From Yamagishiella unicocca (Eukaryota > Chlorophyta > Chlorophyceae > Chlamydomonadales > Volvocaceae): 64,000 bases of DNA. The position numbers and the translations under genes were made by a program. Shown here one piece after another: positions 35,995-47,900 of the stretch (the stretch's first letter is position 1; the number at the start of each line of letters is the position of its first letter). The DNA lies in the NCBI GenBank assembly GCA_003116995.1, contig BDSL01000060.1, forward strand, positions 1-64,000, given 5' to 3'. Below the pieces are notes generated by a model. The model searched no databases, was not told the DNA's origin, and was given only the letters and a program-made list of their open reading frames with translations.

Positions 35995-36006
35995 TTACAT
36001 GTTACA
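35995..36006 (-). terminator. Probable polyadenylation signals of the WD-repeat gene
   Basis: Two TTACA words on the plus strand (35995 and 36002) are TGTAA on the minus strand, 1.3 kb past the stop at 37311. The UTR between (36007-37310) shows no conserved coding signal. Confidence 0.35.
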
Positions 36007-37310
36007 TCCCTCGGGGGCCTGCCGTACACCCCGCCAAGTCCGCCGCCTCAGCCAAAGTCACACCCACAACACATCCTTACCGCTTCTCCAAACAGTGCCG
36101 CGCAAGCCGGCTGCAACCAACCCCGCCGGGAACACAACCCAGCCCAACCTGCTCTTACGAAAAAGGGTCCAAGCCCCTGGCGCTGATTCCACGCCCGCTG
36201 CCTCGCCACCACAACTCCTGCGCGCCCTCCTGCCGCCACCGCTACCGCAGCTGTCACCACCACCTCCATTGGTGCCCGCCGCCACCACCTCCATTGGTGC
36301 CCGCCGCCACCACCGCCTCCCACGCTCCCACGGGTTCCCTCTCAACTCCCCGCGCCTCGGACCTGAAGGCCGGGCGCTGCAGCCGAGGGGCCCAACAGCA
36401 GTACGGCACGGTGCCGTGAAGGCGCTCCGCCGCCCATTACTGCTGCCGGCCATCGCACGACGACCTCACCCGGCATTGCCCCGCCAGCCCGGGTGATCCT
36501 CCCGGGCGATCCTCCCGGCCGATCCACTACGACACCGCGGTACCCCCCGCACGGTATTCGGTAGTCCACAGCCACTGCGTGCGGACTGCGTGCTGTGATC
36601 TGGGATAGGCACGGACGCCCAGACCCACCACACCAGACCCATCACACCAGACCCACTGCACTAGACCCACCTCATCAAGCCAACGCCGCGCCGCCCGGCG
36701 CCTCTTCTTCACCCCCCGCACAGCAGCCTACTGGTGCCGCCAGCGCACTGGAGCCCGCCCGCACCCACAACAGCTTACCTGCTACACCCGAGGCAGCATG
36801 GTACGGCGCCGCCATGGCTTTCCTCCCCGTCTGCTGCGTAGCCCCTCCCTCCCCTGTCCCTCCCTTCCTGTCCCTCCCTTCCTGTCACCGCCCCTCGCCG
36901 CTCCTTCCCCCAGCGGGGGCCGCCCTTGCGGCCGGCCGACCCGTGGGGGACCCCGCCAGCGCCCGGTTCCGGAGCCAATGCCGTACTCCGGCACGCCCAT
37001 ATTGTTCAGTGTCCAGCGAACGGCCCACAAACTTGCTAGCCGGCTGCGGCATACCTCACCGCCCCTCCGCCGAGCCGCCACCGTCCACCCTGTTACGCCC
37101 GCCCGCGGCCTCCCACCTCGCAACGTCCCGAACTCCTTCTGCTCCGTCACTTCACTATTTCCTTTCTTGCAGACCTACGGGCTTCCTCGCATATGTCCCC
37201 GTTACGCCAAAATCGCCACGACAACTATGACGGCCGTCGTGTACCCGTACTTGTGCGAGAAACGTTGTACGGCGAGCGGGTCGTGAACTGCTACCTCTCG
37301 CGCGCGCCGA

Positions 37311-40300
37311 TTACGCATAGGTTTGGCGGTAGACGGTGACGGCTCCGGAGGCTGATGCGGCATAGATCTCAGCTGTGGCCGAGTTCCAGCAGATGTCGAT
37401 GTAGGGGCGGCTGAGGGGCGAGGTGCTGACGGGCGACACGGCGGCGCTGCCGTCCAGCAGGTCCACGGTCATGACGTTGCGCTGGGTGAAGACTGATGGG
37501 TTTGGTTTCGGAGGGGTTTCGGAGAGGGTACGGCGCCGGACGGGGGTTTCGGAGGAAGGGGGAGGGGTTCGGAGGGAGTGAATGTGCGTGGATGGATGGA
37601 TGTGAGTGGGAGGTGGGCGTTGGCGCATGGGTTACGCTCAGGGGTTTTCCTGGTAGCTGCGACGGGCGAGGGCAGCGAGGAGGGCTGCGGCTGCTCCGAG
37701 ACCACCCAAGGCCGCGCACTGGTGGCCTCCTGTAACGGAAACGAACCGCAATCATCGGCGCCCTCACCCAGGCGCTCCGCCCAACGCCCCCTCCTCCCCC
37801 TTCCCCGCGTCCTCCCTGCTCCGCCCTCGCTCCCTGCTCCCCCTCCCTCCCTGCTCCCCCCTCTCTCCCTGCTCCCCCTCCCCTCCCACGCGCTCACCCG
37901 CCACGCAGTCCCCCGCGGGGCTGGTCTTGGCGCCCTGTACCGGGGAGCCGTCCGGGATGGAGGAGGAGCGGGGGCCGGAGGTGGAGCGCAGGTCCCAAAT
38001 ATGAACCTGACGGGGGTCCGGGTCCAGGGGGGGGGCGGGGGCGGGGTTCGGGTCGGTCCAGGCAGGTGAGGGGAGACAAGCTTTCTGATTAGGGTTTTCG
38101 GCACCTCTGGGAGGGACGCGGACGAGGCACAGCATTTGGGGGGGGAACGTGTCCACATGGCCATAAGGCAGGCCCCCACGCTTCCTCGGCTCCGCAAACA
38201 CCGCCCCCGCCCACACGTCCAGGGAGGGGCCGAGCGGTTCCGTTTTTCAGTCCTCAATTGCGCACCCAGCAGCAGGTGTACAACTGCCCACTCGGCACAA
38301 CATGCTGCCCCCCACGCCGGGTTTTTCGACAGACGACTTTAAATGAGTCCACCAACATGCGCACATGACCAGGTGTCCGAAACCTGCGCGCCAGCTACGC
38401 CTCCCACGTCGAGTAACCGGTTGGATTTCGTGCCCCCCCACCCCCACGTGGTGGTGAGTCACCTTGCCGTCCAGTGAGGCAGTGAGCAGGGTGATGTCGT
38501 TGGTGACTTGCAGGCCCGTGACCGCCTGCTGGTGGCAGCGGTTACGCCAGGAGTTGGCGGGGGGGCGCTGCCGCAGGTCCCAGCTGCGCGGGGAAAGGGG
38601 TGTGTGTGGCGCGGGCGAGAAGACACGGTTACACGACATAGGAAATGAAGGGGGGGGGCGGGGGCGGGCGCGGAGGCCTCAGGACAAGCACCCGGGCAGG
38701 CGGGGGCGGAGGGGGGGTAGGCCCAGTGTCGTCGCTGCCCGCGCTGTGACTGGCCGGTGGGGTTGAGGTGAAACACCGTACTTGCGGCACTAATGTAGTC
38801 GAAAAAACGGTCTTAAAACACAGGCAGGCTGGCGGCACGGCCACACGTGCCTCCAGCGCCCCCCCCCTCTCCCCTCCCCCCTCCCCCCTCACACGTCTGT
38901 TCTAAACGGTTTTTTCGGGTATCCACGGGTCTTCCTCGAATCCCCCCTCACACAACACATCTACGCACACGGCAGCACACAGCACGACAATACACATCAC
39001 TCCACACTTCGCGGCTGGCTCAGCGGTTGATCAGAATGACGTGAGGTGAGACGTCACTCACAGGATGACGTGGCCGTCCCGCGCGCCCGTGGCCACCCGG
39101 GCCCCTCCCGCGGTGCTTGCGGTCATGGCGGTGATGGGCGCACTCTCGTGCGCCTTCCAGGAGCCCTTGGGGGGCACACCCGCGCCGCCGGCGGGGGTCG
39201 GCGTGGTGGGGGCGTCGTACACCAGCACCGTGCCCTGGTAGGCGGCGCCGCAGGTGTTTGTGAGGCCGCCGCCGAACTGGTGCAGCGAGGCGACCTGTGG
39301 GGGGGGGAGGGGTGTGTGTGTTTTGGTTGCAGCCGGGGTAGGGTTCGAGGGAAGCCGGGGTAGGGTGGGGTGGGGTGGGGTTCGAGGGAAACCCGTGGAT
39401 GCCCGAAAAAACCGTTTAAAACAGAAGTTTTGATATGCATGCTGGAGAACTGGGTTGGGGATACTAAAGCCGAAGGTCGTAATATGACCTTTGGCGGCTA
39501 AGCTATATCGGCTACGGCGAAACGCAAGGAAGCGAGGACCCCGCGCGACGCACGGAAACGTTTCGCGGAACCGGTTTTGGGCGCTAGCAGGAGAACTGGG
39601 GGAGTTGGTGCGCTATGGGAGAGCGGACATCGCGGTCCGGTCGCAGTCCCAGTCCCAGTCCCAGTGGGGTGGGGTGGGGTGGGGTGGGGACGTGGGGTGG
39701 GGTGGGGTGGGGTGGGGTGGGGTGGGGTGGGGTGGGGTGGGTGATTTGGTTGCAGCCAGGGTGGGGTGGGGTGGGGTGGCGAGAAGACCCGGTCACACGA
39801 CATAGGAGACGGGAGGGGGCAGGGGGGGAGAAAGGGAGGGGCCGGGTAAGGGAGGAAACTCGTAGGTAAGCACGCAAGGGGGTTACGTGGTAGGTCCTGC
39901 CTAGGAGTGGCATGGTGCTGAGGCGCCTTCGCGTGTGAGTGTGGAGGGAGGGAGCGAGGGGGCGGGCGGGAAGGGGAGCGGAACCGCCAGGGCACCGCGA
40001 CCGCGCCCCTCCCGGGACGTCTGGACACGAACCTTGGACAGCATGCGCGCGGGGGGCTGCGCCCCCGGCGGCGCCGTGGGCCGCTGCGTGGGCGGCGTCA
40101 CCGCCAGCTTGCTCTTGAACGCCAGCATGGACTCCGCGTTGAGGCTGTGCGTGGTCACGAACTCGGTCCCGGTGCGTGCGTCTGCGGAGGCGGCGAACAG
40201 GACCTGGCAGCTGGGCTCGGCGGAGAGGTGCGATGCCACGTAGTCCGTCTCCTGGGAGTGGAGGAGCTGCGGGGGGGCGGGGGGGCGGGGGGGAGGGTAG

Positions 40301-43300
40301 GAGGAGGGAGGGGGAATGGAAGGGGAGCAGGAGGAGCGGGAGGGGCAATGGTGTGTTAAGTCGGGAGCAGGAGGAGAGGGAGGGGCAATGGTGGGTTAAG
40401 TCCCAACAACTAAACAGCCGAATCGACGAAAAGGTTTTTGGTAAGGTGGTTGGGTGGTTGGGTGGGTGGGTGGTTGGGTGGGTGGGTGGGTGGGTGGGGG
40501 TTACACTAAAAGAACCGGTAACGCGACTGGGGTGGGTTGCCTACCACTTTTCCGGCACCTGACACTTACCATGAGGGAGGGCGCCCCGCGCCCACCCCCG
40601 GCGCTGCACTCCCATAGGTTCAGGAGCTTGCGCGAGGAGGAGATGAGCCAGCCGCCGTGGCCGTCCCCGCCCGGCAGGCCCTCCAGGGAGACGCAGTACT
40701 GGAGCGCCTGCGGGGTACGTGCGAGGGAGGTTGAGGTTGAGGTTGAGGATGAGGTGGTGGCAGCAATGTTCGGCGCGGGTGCGCAAGGCGGGTGATGGTT
40801 GGAAGGGGTGGCGACTGTGTTGCGGAAAGCCGCTTCGGAGGGCCGGGGGACGAAGGAGCCCTGGTTAGGTCAAGAACGCAACGCTTCGCTGAGGATGAAG
40901 GGCGGGGGACTGTCCGGCGGGTGCGGAAGAGGCATACGGTTGCACGTACGGGTATGTGAAAGACGTACTGCAACCGAGCGTGGATGGCGACTCCGCGGCG
41001 CGGTGGTTTGGTGGAGTGTTGAGTACATTTCAGTAACTCACACGCCTCCCCTACATTTCAGTAACTCACACGCCTCCCCCCACCTTCCCTTCCCAGTATA
41101 TTTCAGTAACTCACTCCCCCCACCTTCCCTTCCCCTCCCCACCTGGACCGGGTCCCTGTTGTGGTCAGCCACGTCAGTGACCAGGCACACCTCCCACACC
41201 AGGCTGGGGGCGGCGGCCGCAGCGGGCCGGGGACCGGCTGTGGTGGGCGCAGCAGCCAGGGTCGGCCTGCGGGCCAGCGGGGGTTTGTGTATGGGAGCGG
41301 GGGGGTTTAAGGAGAATCCGCGAATCCACGGCCGACAAACCGAGGCGGTGAAGATGGCGGTCCAGAAGAGACGGGAGGCGGGTAGACGGAGTGGAGGCGC
41401 TGCTGAATCGTGGGGGAGGGGGGGAGGGATAATCATACGGGTATCCGCGAAATCAAAACCACGGCCACCGGGGTGATTAAGACCCCTTTACACGACATGG
41501 GTGTGGTACTGCTGCGCCAGCTGCAGCTGGCGCACAGTCTGCAGACACGTGGTTTTGCGGGCGCTGGCTGGCGCACGTGGGTTAACCTCGCCCTGATGCT
41601 GGGGAGTGGGGTACGGCAATGACCCACTCGACATGACGTAAGGCCCTGACGGCGACCCGCACAACGATGAGTCAAGGGAGGGTGCCAGGGAGCTTTGACC
41701 GGGGGAGGCAAGAGGGAGGGAGCTGGTGCCGCCCGGGGGAGGGGGGGGGGAGCCGCCAGATAGCAGCTCCCGGTCCAATCCCCATCTCCACGTCAGCCTC
41801 TGCCGTACTCCATCACCCGGATCCCGTGACCCTTGGTGCCGTACCTGGACGCGGGGTTGGGGGCGGTCGCGACCATCACGGGCGCGGGCAGCGTCGCCGC
41901 CGCCGGCCGTACGGTCGCCGCCGCTGCCCTGGCCGCCGCCGCCACTGACGCCGCCGAAGCGGCGTTCACTCGCGGCTGCGCGGCCGCCGCCGCCGCCGCT
42001 GCCGCCGCCGCCGACGCCACCCCTGAAGTCGCTGGTGCCGATGCGACGGGCCGGGGCTGCATCATCGGGTGCGCCGCGGGCGCAGGCATCGCCACCAATG
42101 CTGGAGCTGGGACGCCGTACGGCCCTGGAGCTTGAGCGCCGTACGGCCCTGGAGCTGGGGCGCCGTACGGCCCGGCGCCGTACGGCCCTGGAGCTGGGGC
42201 GCCGTACGGCCCTGGAGCTGGCGCCGCATACGGCCCTGGGGCTGGGGCGCCGTACGGGGCTGGGGCTGGGGCGCCGTACGGCGCTGGGGCTGGAGCGGCG
42301 TACGGCGGAGGTACGAATGGCGCCGCTGCGGGCCGAAGCACCGTCTGTGGGGCTGCTGCGGTGGTTGGCGGAAGGGGAGGGGGGAAGAGGGGGGAAGGGG
42401 GGCGGCCGGGCTTGGTGGCAGGGAGAGGGGCGGGCATTGTGGAACAGTGTACGTACGGAAGGTTGTGATACTATTGTTGCTTGTTGTTGCTGTTGCTGTT
42501 ACTGTTGTTGTTGTCGTTGCTGGTGGTGGTGGTGGTGTCGTTTGTTCGCGGTCGCCAGAAGCTGGCAGCGCGTAGCAGCAGTCAACGGTCCGTTGACCAA
42601 CTGCTTGGCTCTCCAGCCACCCACCGCAGCTGTGAGGGAGGCCACACGGGCCCTCCGTCTCCCGGACAAGGTGACGCCAAGAGGGGGTCCGAACCGACAA
42701 CGCCTGCCTCCTGCACCCCTTCATCCACCAGCCTCATCCACCAGCCTCATCCACCAGCCTCATCCACACCGTCCCCTTCCCTCCGCTAACCCCAACCGCA
42801 ACACAACCGCCCAACCAACCCGGGCCTCCCTCCCCGTTCCGCAGACCCTGACCCTCAACGGCTTGGCTAGCAGTGAAAAAGAGCCGACACGCCCGATCCT
42901 GACCCCAACAAGCGTCGTTTGTAACCATAAGGACTACCGTATCCCCCTCTCCCCCCTTCTTTCTTCCCCCCAAACACCCTCTTCTCCCCTCTTTTTCTTT
43001 CCTCCCAATCCCCCCCGAGGCAAGCATCCCCAATGCCTCACCAGCCGCCGATCGTGCCGCTGCCGCCGCCGCTGCCGCCGCCGCCGCTGCCGCCGCCGCC
43101 CCCTGGTGCTCTGCCGACAGCACCGCCGCCGCCGCCACCTGCTGCGGCACCCCCATGCCCGGTCGCATGGATGCAAGAGACATCGACCGACCAGCGGACG
43201 CCGAGGCCGCTGCTGCTGCTGCGGCGGCGGAGGAGGTCGCCGCCGCCGTGGTGGTGGAAGCTGCAGCGGCGGCAACGCCGTAGGGCGGGAAGGGCGGCGG

Positions 43301-43331
43301 GGCCGCAAAGGCCGCCGCGTGGGGCGGCTGT

Positions 43332-43378
<47 letters not shown>

Positions 43379-44436
43379 TTGAGGCGGCATGCCGTACTGG
43401 TACGGCAGCGGCGTAGCTGGAGCTGGTCGGGGCGCTGCTTGGACGAAGACTGGCGCTGCCTGGACGAAAACTGGCGCGGGCGCTGCGGGCGCGGGGGGTT
43501 CCGGAGCCGGCGAGGATGCGGCCGGGGCTGTGGGTGCGGAAGGGTGCGGAAGGGTGCGGAAGGGTGGGGGGAAGAGGCGCTGTGGTTGTGAGTGGTTGCG
43601 GGGGAGGAGAAGAGAAGGAAGGAGGAAGAGCAAAAATGCTGGGTGTGTTGGGGTACTGCGCGGTCCTGCGTAGTGCTGTGTGTCTCAGCTGGGCCTGACG
43701 CCAGCTGGCTGCTGGCAGCTACCTTGCCCGAAGCGGGAACACCGTCGAAGAGCACTCCTCCCCGCCCCGGCGCGGCGTGAGGACGGCCACAGGCAGACCG
43801 GACGCATGAAAAAGCCCCTGCGCAGCTCTCTCCGAAACCAACTGGTGGATCGAAGGTGGTACGGCTGCCGAGGGAAGGGATCAGCCCATGGGCGATATGC
43901 CGCTCCCGAATGGACGTGTAGTCTAAAGCTGCCGCTTCCCTGGTATGATGACTGTGTGCATCAAATAGGTGCATCGCATCGTGTGGGTCTTGGCAGTATA
44001 TCCTACCCGTGTCAGACACCCCGGTCGCCGAGGCAGCGTGCTTCTTGAATTGTACGACAACGCAAGATGCAGTGCCGCAGAGCCCTGAACCCCCCGCACC
44101 GCACTGGCCGAGACCAGCCCCCAGCGGCCCCTTCTGGCCGGCTGTGCCCAGGGAGCCTGTCGCCATGCATCGATCGCAAGATCCATAAATTTGATCGGAA
44201 AAGGTTTACAGTCGTCTTTGGGTCGACCAAAGCTTACCTTGCGCAGAGGTTGGCGCCGCAACGATCTGCTGCGCGGGTGGCGCCTTATGCGCCACCGCCA
44301 CGCCGCTAGCTCGTAGCCGCTCGATCATTAGCTTAAGCCGATCAATCGTAGCTCGAGTCTCTGCATTGTCGAGCTCCAAGTGCACCCGGCAGGAGCCGGG
44401 GCCGGCGGGGTTGGGAGGGATGACAACCACGCCCAT
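37311..44436 (-). CDS. WD40-repeat protein with Pro/Ala/Gln-rich N-terminal half
   Basis: Exons in order: 44238-44436, 43723-43757, 43042-43459, about 42503-42629, about 41817-42352, 41492-41538, 41143-41203, 40570-40707, 40033-40266, 39062-39294, 38463-38583, 37898-38006, 37664-37729 and 37311-37492, about 835 aa. The phase between exons 4 and 5 does not close, so that junction is unresolved. The N-terminus has a helical segment (ETRATIDRLKLMIERL). Then come an 18-residue polyGln tract, polyAla, and repeats of PYGAPAPG. The C-terminal half holds WD-type blades: LISSSRKLLNLWE, GTVLVYD with VATGARDGHVILWDLR, LLTASLDGK then VHIWDLR, and a last blade ending AVTVYRQTYA. Such propellers are scaffolds, so the partner and role are unknown. 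It is divergent from the aurora-like kinase. Confidence 0.72.
38321..38431 (+). repeat. Dispersed repeat family D, copy 2
   Basis: Matches 18063-18170 along its length: TTTTTCGACAG, CATGCGCACATGACCAGGTG, TCCGAAACC, CCAGCTACGCCTCCCACGTC. It lies in a WD-gene intron, antisense. Confidence 0.75.
38614..38642 (-). repeat. Intron-end motif, C-rich form before an acceptor (WD gene)
   Basis: Plus strand GGCGAGAAGACACGGTTACA then CGACATAGG. In the sense of the WD gene it is C-rich and ends 30 nt before the acceptor at 38584. The same intron has a G-rich variant in its donor half (reverse complement of 38890-38945). Confidence 0.75.
39377..39650 (+). repeat. Dispersed element of about 280 bp, copy 2
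   Basis: Starts GGGGTTCGAGGGAAACCCGT, contains the GAAGGTC/GACCTTT hairpin and ends at GAGCGGACATCGCGGTCCGG. It lies in a WD-gene intron, antisense, and is followed by (GGGGT)n. It is the cleanest of the three copies together with 50351-50630. Confidence 0.88.
39660..39776 (+). repeat. (GGGGT)n microsatellite
   Basis: About 20 GGGGT units, interrupted twice, directly after copy 2 of the 280-bp element in a WD-gene intron. Confidence 0.9.
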
Positions 44437-44953
44437 CTTTCGTGTCCTTCCTAATCTCAAGAAATGTCGCGGCTTGCAGTAGCTTTGCGATGTTCAAGCG
44501 GCTAGAGAGTCACGTCATGCACCATGGCAACTGTTGTTATGTATTAACGGAAAAATTACCGGTACGAAATGGTGCATCAGATCAAAAGGCCGATACCTGA
44601 TGGACTGGGGTTTCGCACAGGAACGCATTCACTATAACGTACGGCATTCTGGTACAGAAAACTATGCCGCATTTTTCAGGACGCGGACGTTGAACTAGAC
44701 AGCGACGTTTTCCTTATAGGGGCGCAACGGCTACATTAAACAGCGCTTTACAACTTTCCGGTCTCATTTGCTCCTCTCTGTTCCCTACGTCCCCTCTCTC
44801 AAGCTGTGGGGCGATGCGAATTGAGAGTGTACGTGTGCTATTCATCCCACAGAAGACAATCATAAAGAAGTTGAAGTGCCCCGAAGCCGTTAACAGCTTG
44901 GAGGACCTTGTGCACAACGCTGGGGGCTTATCCTTGAGCGCGTAACAGGAGAA
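44437..44953. promoter_or_regulatory. Shared divergent promoter, WD gene / aurora-like kinase
   Basis: 517 bp between the start codons of two divergent genes, AT-richer than the flanks. Both promoters and 5' UTRs must lie here. No specific element is recognised. Confidence 0.4.
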
Positions 44954-47900
44954 ATGCCAGCAAGCAGCGTAGCAGACAGGTATTGAAGCTTAAGAGCGGG
45001 GGCTGGCGGGGTGCGAGGGTTCGCTGGTGGTGGTACGGTTTCATGCCCGTCGCCTTGCTGTGTTAGTCGCGCGCGCGTTTCTAAGCCGCCAACATTGTTG
45101 TAACCCTGCCACTGTCGCAGTGAGACGCGAAGCATCAATAGCTTTGCGAGTAGCTTTAGCCAGCGCTCCTTCTTCGGGAAGCTCAACAAGTATGAGCTCA
45201 AGCGCCGCTTCTATGAAAAGTTGGACGACTTCAAGAACAAAGTTCTTTTGCACAAGGAGCAGGGGTGAGCGTCTCTGAGCGTCTACCTTTGCCACAGCGT
45301 CCGTCACTCCTCAGGTTTTCGGTTTCGGACCGAGTTACAGCGAGCGTCCTTCGTCCGCCCTTAGAGACCCGCTACCCCGACGCGATTCGCCTTTGACATA
45401 CGGTTGAGTTGTTACTGCCGCTCATCAGCTGCCGCGCCGCAAGTGCGGCGATGCGGGCCCGTCAATTGAGGGGCGCCTTTGCGGGGCCCCAGTCGCTTCC
45501 GCCCGCTGCTCCCTCCGGTGGTCCATGCATGCGGAACGAGGCCTTAAAGGGCGAGTGCCAGCTCGGGCGGCGTGTCGATATTTGGCTGCGACCTAGCCGC
45601 GCACTGCGGCCGTCTCGTCCCGGAACGCTGTCCCCCCCCCCGGGCAAACAAACCCCCCAAAACCCAAACTCCGGATTCCGCACCCACCTTCCTTATACCA
45701 CCTCCCTTGACCCACGCTCATGTCACCCACACCCACTGTCACTTCTGGGCCTGCCCCAATGAGTTTACCCCCCCCCCCCTGCACCCACTACATTTCCCCA
45801 GTCGCGTTACGGGTTCTTTTATTGTTACCCCCCCCCCCTCGTCTGTGTAACCGGGTCTTAATGCCACCCCCGCCCGGGCCCAGCCCGGGCCGGGTGCGAC
45901 ATTCGACCGCCGGCTTTGTACCCCTAAACCAAGTCCTCCCTTCTCTCCTCCCTGTACCCTCCGTTTCCTATGTCGTGTAACCGGGTCCTCTCGCCACCCT
46001 CCCCCCACCGTGTCCTGCGTCTCCAACAGCTTCATCGTGTACCGGGCCCGCTGCATGTACTCGGGTGGTGTGGTGGTGCTCAAGGGCTACAGCCGCGAGA
46101 GCTTGACACTTCAGACCCGGCAGCGGGTGTACTCGGAGGTGTCTCTGCTGCAGCGGGCGCAGTGCCCCTTCATCCTGAAGTGCTTCGACTCATTCGAGGA
46201 TCAGGTGGGAGGGGAGGGTGGCGAGAAGACCGGGTTACTCGACATAGGGGGTGGGAGGGGAGGTGCGAAGGGAGGGCAGGAAGGCACAGGGAAACGCGCA
46301 AGGGATTGGAGTGGACACGGCACGAGCCGTAGTTCGCCAGCCAGCCGCGTGGCTGGGCAGGCGGGGCGGGGTGGGGTTGCAAGGAAAATCAGTTTACGAA
46401 AGAAAACTGTTTAGAACATCGTTGGCGGGGCGGGGTGGGGTGGGGGGTCGTGTTTGGAAACGAGGGGGCTCGAACAGGGGTGCGGAGGGGGCGGAAAGGG
46501 GCAGTGAGGTGTGCAGGAGGCGTGCAATTGTCGTTGCTGCGGCTGTGCCTGTCTGGATGCGTGAATTTGATGGGGGTGGATGGGTGGGTGGGGAGGTCAT
46601 TTGCGGTTTCATCCGACGAGGGCACGTTGCGTTACTCTCGACCCGTCCCGACCTGCTCTCCCGAAATGCTCTCCCGACCTGCTCTCCCGACCTGCTCTCC
46701 CGACCTGCTCTCCCGAAATGCTCTCCCGACCTGCTCTCCCGACCTGCTCTCCCGAAATGCTCTCCCGACCTGCTCTCCCGCGCCTCCCCTGCCGTCGCCC
46801 TCCCCCTCCTCTCAGGGCTGGTGGTGGCTGGTGCTGGAGAACTGCGCGGCGGGGGACTTGTACCGCATCGTGCAGCAAACCGGACCCATCCGGGAGGAGG
46901 GATGGCTGGTGTCGCAGGTGAGGCTCGAGCGGGGGTTGGGCGGGGTGCAACCGGGAATGGGGGGGGGAGCGGGCGCTGCACGAACGAGGAGGGGGTGACT
47001 CAAAAGGGGGTTCTGGAGGTCGAAGGCCAAAGTGGGTATACCAGCGCAAATGGATGTACCCAGCACAAGTCCAGAACTACGTATGGGGGCGGGGCAGAAC
47101 GGGGGGGGTGTGATACAGGGGGAGGGGGGTTGGAGGTTGCTTGTTCGGAGGCGGGTGCTCGGGCAGGGTTCCGAAGGGGGTATGAGGGGTCCGGAAGGGG
47201 CGAAAGGGGCCATGAGGGGGGGCGGGATTCGAGGGGGGGCGGGAGGGGGGGCGGGAGGGGGGCCGGGGTCAGGGCCATGCTGTGGCGGGAACGCATTCCT
47301 GCAACAAATGCCGCTGCCGGTGCCTGTCTGGATGGGTGAGTGGGGAGGTTGCGGCCGTACGGCCCGACACACGGTTGGTTTCAACGGTAACCCCGCCCCC
47401 AAGCGGATAACGTAGAAGTCGGGGGTGGCGTAGAAGCGCATAGGGAGGGGAAGCTGGGGAGTGGGGCGATGTACTGGGGGGTGGGGGGCGATGTACTGGG
47501 TTGTTGCGAGGACGACCGGTGGATGCGAGGCCCGTGGATACTGGGGGCTGGGGTGGTGCCCTGGGGGCTACAAGTAAATAACCGGTAACTCGACTGGTGC
47601 CCTGTGTGGGGGGGTGATGCCCTGGGGGCTGGGGTGATGCCCTGGGGGCTGGGGTGGTGCCCTGGGCGAGCTCCACCGCGGCGGCTCCGCCACCTGGCTG
47701 CTTCCAGCCTGCACCCGCCCCCTGCTCACCCGCCCCCTGCTCACGAGCCCCCTGCTCACCCCCCCTGCTGCCGCTGCTACTGCCGCCCCCTCCCGCCAGG
47801 TGCTACTGCCTATCCTCCAGACGCTGGCGTACCTACACGCGGAGGGGGTCATACACAGGGACATCAAGGTGGGGGTGGGGGGAGATGGGGGGGCAGGAGG

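Noticed and set aside
42934..44166. 410-codon minus-strand Arg/Ser-rich frame
   Set aside because: The polyGln frame in another phase joins with better splice sites and amino-acid texture. This frame is its shadow plus intron.
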